From Bryobacterales bacterium (lineage in GTDB: Bacteria > Acidobacteriota > Terriglobia > Bryobacterales > Bryobacteraceae): a stretch of DNA of 5,415 nt. The stretch covers positions 16,879 to 22,293 of the forward strand of contig PKZC01000359.1 in NCBI GenBank assembly GCA_003132905.1. The letters run 5' to 3'. Position 1 is the first letter of the stretch. Every line of letters begins with the position of its first letter. Positions 1-5,313 of the stretch are shown one piece after another. The notes below the pieces were generated by a model. The model did not search any database. It saw only the letters and a program-made list of their open reading frames with translations, and was not told where the DNA came from. The position numbers and the translations under genes are program-made.

Positions 1-1805
1 TGCTGCTCGCGATGGTGAACGATATTCGGGTCATCATCGTGAAGTTGGCCGACCGGCTGCACAACATGCGCACGCTGGAAGTGCTGCCTCGCGAGCGCCA
101 GCTGCGTATCGCCCAGGAGACCGCCGAAATTTACGCGCCCATCGCGCATCGCCTGGGAATGGGCAAAGTGCGCGGCGAGCTGGAAGATCTATCGTTCCGT
201 TACCTCGAGCCTGACGCGTGGGGCGAGCTGATGCGCGAGATCGAATCGCAACGGCTGCAGAACGAAGAGTACCTCATCAAGATGCGGCACGACGTGGAGG
301 TGAATCTACGGCGCGAGAATATTCCGGCGCGCGTGGAAGCGCGGATCAAGCGGCCGTACTCGGTGTTCCAGAAAATGAAGCGGCAGAAGATCGCGCTGGA
401 TCAGGTATACGATTTGCTCGCGCTGCGTATCATTACTGACTCGGTGAAGAATTGCTACGCCGCGCTCGGCGTGATCCACAACGAGTGGCATCCTATCCCA
501 GGACGCATCAAGGACTTCATCGCGATTCCCCGCCCCAATCTGTATCAATCGCTGCACACGTCCGTGATCGGGGAGGGTGGCCGGTCGTTTGAAGTGCAGA
601 TCCGAACCGAGGAGATGCATCGGCTGGCCGAAGAAGGAATCGCGGCGCATTGGAAATACAAAGAGGGGCGCAAAGGCCCCGGCGCGGACGATCAGCGCAT
701 CAATTGGCTGCGACAGTTGGTGGAATGGCAGCAGGAGATGCGCGATCCGGGCGAGTTTATTTCGACGCTCAAGGTGGATCTGTATCCCGAAGAAGTTTAC
801 ACTTTCACGCCCATGGGTAAGGTGATTGCGCTGCCGCGCGAGGCCACGCCCATCGATTTCGCGTACGCCATCCATAGCGACGTGGGCAATACTTGCGTGG
901 GCGCCAAGGTGAACGGCCGCATCGTGCAGTTGAAGTACAACCTGAAGAACGGCGACGTGGTTGAGATTCTGACGCAGACCGGGCACATGCCGAGCAAAGA
1001 CTGGCTCGGGATGGTGAAGACGCCGCGGGCGCGCAACAAGATCAAGCACGTCATTAATGCCACCGAACACGCTAAGGCAATCGAGATCGGGCAGAAATAC
1101 TTGGAGCGTGAAGCGCGCCGGCTGGGCGTGCAGATCTCGCGGATCACGAAGGCGGATTTAGAGCGCGTGGCCAGCGAGTACGGTTGTGCCAAGGTGGAAG
1201 ATTTGCACGCGGCCCTTGGCTACGGAAAATTTTCGCCGCGTCAGGCGCTGCATAAGCTGGCGCCCGATATAGTGCAAGAACAGGTGGCGGACGCGCCCAA
1301 GCCAGCACCCACGCCGGCGGGCCATGGAACGCCGGGTAAGCCGGACGATACGGGCGACCTGGTCATCAAAGTAAAAGGCGTCGACGATCTGCTGGTGTAT
1401 CGCGCCAAGTGCTGCAATCCGATTCGCGGCGAAGCCATCGTGGGATACGTAACGCGTGGCAAGGGAATCGCGGTGCATTCCAGGAATTGCACTAACGTGC
1501 AGAACCTGATGTATGAAGTGGAGCGCAAGATCGACGTGGAATGGGCGCGGGCGGTAACCGAAACATTTCCGGTCCGCGTTGTCGTTCATACCGACGACCG
1601 GCCGGGAATGCTGAATCAGCTCACCTCTGTGCTTGTTGCCGAGCAGAGCAATATTCGCAGCCTGGAAGCAAGCTCGGATGACAAGCGCGGCGACGGAGCC
1701 ATCATCGACATGACGGTGGAGGTTCGCGATAAGAAGCAACTGGAGCGCGTGTCGGCCGCCATACGCCGCATCTCCGGCGTCCGCGACGTGGAACGTACCC
1801 AATAA
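1..1805 (+). CDS. Long RSH (RelA/SpoT-type) bifunctional (p)ppGpp synthetase/hydrolase, 5'-truncated by window edge
   Basis: This cytoplasmic stringent-response enzyme would make (p)ppGpp from ATP and GDP/GTP and hydrolyse it. The reading frame is open from base 3 (Leu-Leu-Ala-Met), so the ATG at 12 is internal and about 130 N-terminal residues, including the HDxxED metal site, are outside the window. Numbering from that ATG: the end of the HD hydrolase domain is KLADRLHNMRTL (11-22), with Asp14 and Asn18 matching the known hydrolase residues. The synthetase domain spans about 95-215, with Arg111, Lys113, Asp134, Tyr178, His182 and Glu194 (EVQIRT). It carries RIKD at 165-168, the RxKD motif of bifunctional enzymes rather than the ExDD of synthetase-only RelA. 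Then come TGS (about 258-320), a helical region, a Pro-rich linker (430-443), the Cys/zinc-finger-like domain (Cys467, Cys468, His489, Cys493) and ACT (about 518-595). The C-terminus is complete. The choice between the names spoT and rel is left open. Confidence 0.96.
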   Translation, partial: LLAMVNDIRVIIVKLADRLHNMRTLEVLPRERQLRIAQETAEIYAPIAHRLGMGKVRGELEDLSFRYLEPDAWGELMREIESQRLQNEEYLIKMRHDVEVNLRRENIPARVEARIKRPYSVFQKMKRQKIALDQVYDLLALRIITDSVKNCYAALGVIHNEWHPIPGRIKDFIAIPRPNLYQSLHTSVIGEGGRSFEVQIRTEEMHRLAEEGIAAHWKYKEGRKGPGADDQRINWLRQLVEWQQEMRDPGEFISTLKVDLYPEEVYTFTPMGKVIALPREATPIDFAYAIHSDVGNTCVGAKVNGRIVQLKYNLKNGDVVEILTQTGHMPSKDWLGMVKTPRARNKIKHVINATEHAKAIEIGQKYLEREARRLGVQISRITKADLERVASEYGCAKVEDLHAALGYGKFSPRQALHKLAPDIVQEQVADAPKPAPTPAGHGTPGKPDDTGDLVIKVKGVDDLLVYRAKCCNPIRGEAIVGYVTRGKGIAVHSRNCTNVQNLMYEVERKIDVEWARAVTETFPVRVVVHTDDRPGMLNQLTSVLVAEQSNIRSLEASSDDKRGDGAIIDMTVEVRDKKQLERVSAAIRRISGVRDVERTQ

Positions 1806-1843
1806 TGACGGAACGCAATGACCGGAGAGTTAACCCAGGATGA
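1805..1843 (+). other. Possible 12-codon coupling mini-ORF between the RSH gene and the DUF971 gene
   Basis: The RSH stop reads TAATG (1803-1807), so an ATG overlaps it by one base. This ATG opens a 12-codon frame, MTERNDRRVNPG, whose TGA stop (1841-1843) overlaps the ATG of the DUF971 gene in an ATGA junction (1840-1843). It could carry terminating ribosomes from one gene to the next. There is no strong Shine-Dalgarno before 1805 (only a weak GGA at 1790-1792), and the arrangement could be chance, so I do not call it a protein gene. Confidence 0.2.
1824..1829 (+). promoter_or_regulatory. Ribosome binding site for the DUF971 gene
   Basis: GGAGAG lies 10 bases before the ATG at 1840, within the short gap after the RSH gene. 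It supports 1840 as the start and independent ribosome loading. Confidence 0.6.
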
Positions 1844-2190
1844 TTGACATTCAAGCTGAACCCGAACACATCGCTATTTCTAAGTCGAAAGGCATTCAGA
1901 TCGATTGGAAAGACGGGCATCGCAGCAAGTATTCGCTCGAATATCTGCGCGATGAGTGTCCCTGCGCAAGTTGCACCGGCGCGCATGGCACCGAGCCGCA
2001 GAAGACCGATTATTCAGCGCCGCCAGCGACTCCTTTTCAAATGTTTAAGCCGACGCTTAAGATGCTGAACGCCGAAGCCGTGGGGCACTACGCCATTAAG
2101 ATCGACTGGAGCGACGGGCACAACACGGGGATTTACTCGTTCGATCATCTGCGCAAGATCTGTTCCTGCGCGGAGTGCAAACCCAAGTGA
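1840..2190 (+). CDS. DUF971 (gamma-butyrobetaine hydroxylase N-terminal-like) domain protein
   Basis: This is a 116-residue single-domain protein of the DUF971/GBBH-like N-terminal family. Its biochemical role in bacteria is not settled as far as I know. The family domain also occurs at the N-terminus of gamma-butyrobetaine hydroxylase, where it binds zinc, and at the C-terminus of the plastid Fe-S carrier HCF101. The sequence has two similar halves: IxIDWxDGH...LRxxCxCAxC at about 19-45 and again at 86-113. This gives two CxCxxC motifs (Cys40/42/45 and Cys108/110/113). By analogy with the eukaryotic hydroxylase, Cys40/42/45 plus His94 could form a zinc site. The segment VGHYAIKIDWSDGHNTGIYS (81-100) is the most family-typical part. 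The ATG at 1840 has GGAGAG upstream. The gene sits 34 bases after the RSH gene and overlaps the next, so it is probably an operon member. No oxygenase domain is attached and no signal peptide is seen. Confidence 0.9.
   Translation: MIDIQAEPEHIAISKSKGIQIDWKDGHRSKYSLEYLRDECPCASCTGAHGTEPQKTDYSAPPATPFQMFKPTLKMLNAEAVGHYAIKIDWSDGHNTGIYSFDHLRKICSCAECKPK
2171..2175 (+). promoter_or_regulatory. Ribosome binding site that decides the phosphatase start
   Basis: CGGAG at 2171-2175 lies 11 bases before GTG 2187. It runs into the alternative GTG at 2175, so it cannot serve that start. It therefore favours 2187, which also gives the common GTGA stop/start overlap with the preceding gene. Confidence 0.6.
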
Positions 2191-3710
2191 ACTTCGTACG
2201 GCGCTGTTTAATCGCGCTCCTGTTAGCCGTTTCGCTTCCGGGGGCTTCAAAACCCAAGCTGGTGGTCGCAATTATCGTCGATCAGTTCCGCTACGACTAT
2301 TTGACGCGGTTCGATGGCGAGTATCGCGAAGGTCTGCGGACATTGCAGTCTTCGGGCGCGTTTTTCACGGACGGTCACGAGGCGCATTTTCCGACGGTGA
2401 CTGCGGTGGGGCACGCGGCATTCCTGACCGGGTCGATACCCGCGATTGACGGCATTATCGGCAACGAGTGGTTCGATCGCGAGACGGGCAAGACAGTGAC
2501 CAGCGTTTCCGATGACGCGACAAAACTGGTTGGCGGAAATGGAGGCGCAGGGTCGTCACCAAAGCGTCTGGTTGTGACCACGCTGGGCGACGAAATCAAA
2601 GCCACGGGTCCGGCCGACACGGAAGTGATCGGGATTTCGCTTAAAGATCGCGCGGCCATTTTGCCGGCTGGACATGCAGCCAATGCGGCGTACTGGTTCG
2701 AGCACGAGTCGGGGCAATTCGTCACCAGCACTTATTACATGAAAGAGCTGCCGGCGTGGGTGCAGGCGTTCAACAAGAGCGATGCGGCGGGCAAGTATGC
2801 GTCGGCGAAGTGGGCGTCTTTTCGGACTCTTCCCGCAGTTTTGGGAAAGCCTTATTACGAGGCGATGATCGCGACGCCCTACGGGAACGACCTTCTGGAG
2901 GCGTTCGCCGAAGATGCGCTCCGAGAAGAGCACCTGGGGAAGCATTCGGGAATCGATGTGCTGACGGTAAGCTTTTCAAGCAATGATTTGCTGGGGCATC
3001 AAACGGGGCCGGATGCGCCCGAGGTGCGAGACATGTGCATCCAGACCGATCGGGTGCTCGGACGATTGTTGCGCGCGGTAGACGGAGCGGCAGGCGCAGG
3101 AAATTACGTGGTTGTGTTCACTTCCGATCATGGCGTTGCGCCGAAGCCCGAGGAATTGACGAAACGCGGGATTCCGGCGGGGCGATTCTCGGGTGCCGAA
3201 GTTTCTCAAGCTATCGAGAGTGCGCTCACGGAGAAGTACGGACCGGGAAAATGGATCGTGGGCAGAGCCGAACTTGCGCCCTACCTGGATCACGATCTGC
3301 TACGGGAAAAACATGCGGCACTCGCGGAGGCGCAAGAGATTGCAGCGGAGGCGGTGAGAAAACTGCCGTACATTTTTCGCGTGTACACTGGCGCGCAACT
3401 GGAGCGTGAAAACCTGGCGGGCGATCCCATCGGGACGCTTATGCAACGCGGCTACTACCGGGGTCGGGCGGCGGACCTGTTCATCGTTCAGAAGCCGTAT
3501 TGGCTTGCGTCGCAAAGCGGCACTTCGCATGGAACACCGTTCAGCTACGATACGCATGTGCCGGTGATTTTCTTTGGGCACGGCATTCGACCGGGACGTT
3601 ATGACGAAAACGTCCGCACGGCCGATATCGCGCCGACGCTGGCCGCGCTGCTGGGAGTGAATACGCCCAGCGGATCTGTGGGGCGAGTGCTACCTATTAT
3701 CGAACAATAG
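2187..3710 (+). CDS. PafA-like alkaline phosphatase (AlkP superfamily), exported
   Basis: This is a predicted periplasmic or secreted metal-dependent phosphomonoesterase that releases phosphate from organic phosphates. Starting at GTG 2187 it has 507 residues. The start at GTG 2175 would add four residues but lacks a ribosome site. A signal peptide is clear: Arg-Arg, then CLIALLLAVSLPGA, with cleavage near residue 21. Residues matching the AlkP two-metal site (507 numbering) are Asp32 (VDQFRYDY), nucleophile Thr72 (FPTVTAVGHA), Asp267/His271 (NDLLGH), Asp314/His315 (TSDHG) and His448 (GTSHGTPF). Asn93 (IIGNEW) and Lys153/Arg155 (SLKDRAAILPAGHAANAAYW) match the substrate-contacting residues of PafA, the phosphate-insensitive alkaline phosphatase. 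This favours a monoesterase over the nucleotide pyrophosphatase/phosphodiesterases of the same fold. The length is near the family norm and the frame is intact. The 4-base overlap with the DUF971 gene suggests translational coupling. No Pho-box-like site is evident nearby. Confidence 0.92.
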   Translation: MNFVRRCLIALLLAVSLPGASKPKLVVAIIVDQFRYDYLTRFDGEYREGLRTLQSSGAFFTDGHEAHFPTVTAVGHAAFLTGSIPAIDGIIGNEWFDRETGKTVTSVSDDATKLVGGNGGAGSSPKRLVVTTLGDEIKATGPADTEVIGISLKDRAAILPAGHAANAAYWFEHESGQFVTSTYYMKELPAWVQAFNKSDAAGKYASAKWASFRTLPAVLGKPYYEAMIATPYGNDLLEAFAEDALREEHLGKHSGIDVLTVSFSSNDLLGHQTGPDAPEVRDMCIQTDRVLGRLLRAVDGAAGAGNYVVVFTSDHGVAPKPEELTKRGIPAGRFSGAEVSQAIESALTEKYGPGKWIVGRAELAPYLDHDLLREKHAALAEAQEIAAEAVRKLPYIFRVYTGAQLERENLAGDPIGTLMQRGYYRGRAADLFIVQKPYWLASQSGTSHGTPFSYDTHVPVIFFGHGIRPGRYDENVRTADIAPTLAALLGVNTPSGSVGRVLPIIEQ

Positions 3711-3716
3711 CGGCGG

Positions 3717-3727
3717 TAACGACGTTA
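3717..3727. repeat. Short perfect palindrome TAACG-A-CGTTA after the phosphatase stop
   Basis: An 11-base dyad (5-base arms, one central base) begins seven bases after the stop codon. A -10-like TATAAG (3726-3731) overlaps its right edge, but no -35 element is found at proper spacing. It may be an operator-like site for the next gene or chance. The rest of the 127-base spacer (3711-3837) holds only a weak GGCGAAA/TTTCGCC pair (3745-3751 and 3784-3790) with a 32-base loop and no U-tract, so no terminator can be called. Confidence 0.2.
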
Positions 3728-3823
3728 TAAGCAGAAGGTCTTAAGGCGAAAAAACGGTGGCGCGTCAGCTATTTCCTCAGGTGTTTCGCCCTGTGTCCCG
3801 GACTAAGCTGGTTCGAGTGCTAC

Positions 3824-3828
3824 GGGAG
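3824..3828 (+). promoter_or_regulatory. Ribosome binding site for the secreted-protein gene
   Basis: GGGAG lies 9 bases before ATG 3838. It fixes the start directly at the signal peptide. Confidence 0.6.
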
Positions 3829-3837
3829 AAACTCTAG

Positions 3838-4827
3838 ATGGGTAAAACATTGCTGTTGTTTCTGTTGGGCGGCGTGGCGTGGGCCCAAACGCCCATGATC
3901 GGCTCGTGCGCGGTGTTTCCGGCCGACAACATCTGGAACACGGCGGTGGATCAGTTGCCGGTGTCGAGCAACTCGGCCACTTACGTGAGCACCATTGGCA
4001 CGGGAAAAACACTTCATCCGGATTTCGGAACGGTTTATGACGGCGCGCCCAACGGAATCCCATATATTGCGGTGCCGGGGACCCAGACGAAATCCCCCGC
4101 CACGTTCGCTTATGCCGACGAGAGCGATCCCGGGCCCTACGCGGTTCCGTTGAATGCGCCGATCGAGGGCGGCAGTTCCAGCACAGGCGACCGGCACGTC
4201 ATCGCGATCGACACCACCAATTGCATCCTTTATGAATTGTATGCGGCGTATCCGCAGTCGGCCAGTTGGGAGGCCGGCTCGGGCGCGATTTTCAATCTGA
4301 AATCGAACAAGCTGCGTCCGGCGGGATGGACTTCGGCCGATGCCGCGGGTTTGCCGATCTTTCCGGGATTAGTGAGGTACGACGAGGTGTTGACGGGCGC
4401 TATTCACCATGCGATCCGGCTCACAATACCGCAGACGCAGCAAGATTACGTATGGCCGGCGCGGCACTACGCTTCGAACCTGACCGATCCGAAGTATCCG
4501 CCCATGGGAACGCGCTTTCGCCTGCGCGCCAATTTCGATATTTCCAGCTTTTCGGCGACTAATCAGATTATCTTGAAGGCTCTAAAGAAGTACGGAATGA
4601 TGGTGGCGGATAATGGCAGCGCCTGGTACATTTCGGGCGCGCCGGATTCGCGCTGGAACGACGATGATCTGCACAATCTGGGACAACTCACGGGCGCGGA
4701 TTTCGAGGCCGTGGACGTTTCGCCGCTCATGGTGAACAAGAATTCCGGACAGGCACGCCGGCCGAAAACTAGCGGAGCGTTCCGACGTGCCAATGAGTTG
4801 GACGAGCAGGCGACCACCACTCCCTAG
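3838..4827 (+). CDS. Secreted conserved protein of unknown function (ADNIWNT / DNGS-WYISGAPD family)
   Basis: This 329-residue protein has a clear signal peptide: MGK, then a Leu-rich core, with likely cleavage at AWA|Q after residue 16. I recognise the body as a conserved secreted family found in Acidobacteria, Actinobacteria and others, usually left as hypothetical. I cannot name a reaction. Landmarks are FPADNIWNTAVDQLPV (27-42), HPDFG (60-64), ADESDPGPY (93-101), GDRHVIAID (117-125), LRPAGWTSADAAGLPI..GLVRYDEV (159-184), AIHHAIR (188-194), VWPARHYAS (205-213), PPMGTRFRLR (221-230) and VADNGSAWYISGAPDSRWNDDDLH (256-279). The many conserved Asp, His and Trp residues suggest an enzyme or sugar-binding role, but this is inference. 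Mature Cys24 and Cys129 could form a disulfide. The last 30 residues are polar and look unstructured. The start has a good GGGAG site. The gene is separated from both neighbours and may be its own transcription unit. Confidence 0.85.
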   Translation: MGKTLLLFLLGGVAWAQTPMIGSCAVFPADNIWNTAVDQLPVSSNSATYVSTIGTGKTLHPDFGTVYDGAPNGIPYIAVPGTQTKSPATFAYADESDPGPYAVPLNAPIEGGSSSTGDRHVIAIDTTNCILYELYAAYPQSASWEAGSGAIFNLKSNKLRPAGWTSADAAGLPIFPGLVRYDEVLTGAIHHAIRLTIPQTQQDYVWPARHYASNLTDPKYPPMGTRFRLRANFDISSFSATNQIILKALKKYGMMVADNGSAWYISGAPDSRWNDDDLHNLGQLTGADFEAVDVSPLMVNKNSGQARRPKTSGAFRRANELDEQATTTP

Positions 4828-4839
4828 CGCGCCTAAACA

Positions 4840-4869
4840 TTCCCTATTCTTCCCTATTACTCCCTATCA
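4840..4869. repeat. Three phased direct repeats (10-base unit yTCCCTATyM), operator-like
   Basis: TCCCTAT occurs at 4841-4847, 4851-4857 and 4861-4867, exactly 10 bases apart. The units are TTCCCTATTC, TTCCCTATTA and CTCCCTATCA. A fourth TCCCTA in the same phase sits at 4821-4826 across the stop codon of the preceding gene. The block covers roughly -52 to -23 of the promoter below, about one helical turn per unit. This is typical of a cooperative DNA-binding site. A simple-sequence repeat without function is the main alternative. Confidence 0.6.
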
Positions 4870-4888
4870 GGACGTATGCTATAGTCCT
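4869..4888. repeat. Inverted repeat AGGAC(N10)GTCCT spanning the -10 element
   Basis: Five-base arms at 4869-4873 and 4884-4888 flank the extended -10 region. A second dyad, TCCT-TTT-AGGA (4885-4895), shares the right arm. Either could be a repressor site. As RNA the first would be a weak 5-bp stem followed by a few U, too weak to call a terminator for the upstream gene. Confidence 0.35.
4877..4885 (+). promoter_or_regulatory. Extended -10 promoter of the HTH regulator gene
   Basis: TGC-TATAGT matches the extended -10 pattern TGn-TATAAT with one mismatch. The region 17 bases upstream (TTACTC, 4857-4862) is a poor -35 and lies within the phased repeats, so the extended -10 or a bound activator would have to compensate. 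Transcription is predicted to begin near A4892, only about 5 bases before the ATG. Confidence 0.6.
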
Positions 4889-4896
4889 TTTAGGAT

Positions 4897-5313
4897 ATGA
4901 ATCAAGATCTCTACTCAGTCGAACAGGTCGCTGAAAAGCTAGGACTGCACGTCAAAACCGTGCGCAACTACGTCCGCGAAGGCCGGCTCAAAGCGGTACG
5001 CATTGGCAAACAATATCGCATCTCGGGCGACGATCTCGCCGCGATGACGGGTCGGCCGGTGGCGTCATTTAGACCCGAGCCGGTGCGGCGGGAGCGGCAT
5101 GTCGAGGTTTCGAGCATCGTGGAGATCGACGCGATCAGTCCGGAAGCGGCGAACCGGCTAACGAACGTCCTCATCAGCGTTGCGAGCGGCATTCGGGTGG
5201 AGAGCATTTACGACGCGCCGCGCGGCCGGATGAAAATCATTCTGGTGGGAAGCATGGAGATGAATACTTCGTACCTAAAGATGATCGGGGCCCTGTTGGA
5301 GCGCGAATTATGA
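4897..5313 (+). CDS. Excisionase/MerR-like helix-turn-helix regulator with unidentified C-terminal domain
   Basis: This is a 138-residue predicted DNA-binding protein. Residues 5-50 form an HTH_17-type winged helix-turn-helix: helix SVEQVAEKLG (7-16), recognition helix HVKTVRNYVREG (18-29) and wing LKAVRIGKQYRISGDDL (31-47). A Pro/Arg-rich linker (about 54-68) leads to an alpha/beta-looking C-terminal part (69-138) with VSSIVEIDAIS, RVESIYDAPRGRMKIILVGS and an amphipathic end helix. I do not recognise a named domain there; it may sense a ligand or dimerise. The start is tightly fixed, because an in-frame TAG at 4891-4893 leaves only ATG 4897 and the HTH begins at residue 5. AGGA at 4892-4895 is too close to act as a normal ribosome site, so leaderless translation is likely. 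The gene overlaps the next by ATGA, suggesting a two-gene unit. It is not a phage excisionase by context, since no integrase or att site is seen. Confidence 0.85.
   Translation: MNQDLYSVEQVAEKLGLHVKTVRNYVREGRLKAVRIGKQYRISGDDLAAMTGRPVASFRPEPVRRERHVEVSSIVEIDAISPEAANRLTNVLISVASGIRVESIYDAPRGRMKIILVGSMEMNTSYLKMIGALLEREL
5298..5301 (+). promoter_or_regulatory. Ribosome binding site for the downstream hydrolase-like gene
   Basis: GGAG lies 8 bases before ATG 5310, inside the end of the regulator gene. With the ATGA overlap it supports a genuine second gene and translational coupling. Confidence 0.55.

Noticed and set aside
306..1070. Long minus-strand open frame (254 codons) opposite the RSH gene
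   Set aside because: The + strand frame encodes unmistakable HD, synthetase and TGS motifs. The minus-strand product is rich in His/Arg/Leu with no recognisable domain, as expected from GC-rich codon shadowing.
1158..1802. Minus-strand open frame (214 codons) opposite the RSH C-terminal region
   Set aside because: It lies entirely under the conserved zinc-finger-like and ACT domains of the + strand gene and has no coherent domain of its own.
3745..3790. GGCGAAA/TTTCGCC inverted repeat as a terminator after the phosphatase gene
   Set aside because: The 32-base loop, 7-bp stem and lack of a following U-tract make an intrinsic terminator unlikely.
3820..4197. Minus-strand open frame (125 codons) over the 5' part of the secreted-protein gene
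   Set aside because: The + strand has a ribosome site, signal peptide and conserved family motifs. The antisense product shows none of these.
4821..4867. CRISPR array or telomere-like repeat based on the TCCCTAT copies
   Set aside because: Units are only 10 bases with no unique spacers of CRISPR length and no cas genes, and the copy number is too low for a telomere-type tract.
4821..4867. Canonical G-quadruplex on the minus strand
   Set aside because: Only three GGG tracts have loops of 7 bases. The fourth needs a 17-base loop, so a stable quadruplex is not well supported.
4897..5313. Phage or integrative-element excisionase
   Set aside because: The HTH is excisionase-like, but the protein has an extra 70-residue C-terminal domain. 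No integrase, att repeats or tRNA gene are nearby, and the partner looks like a metabolic hydrolase.
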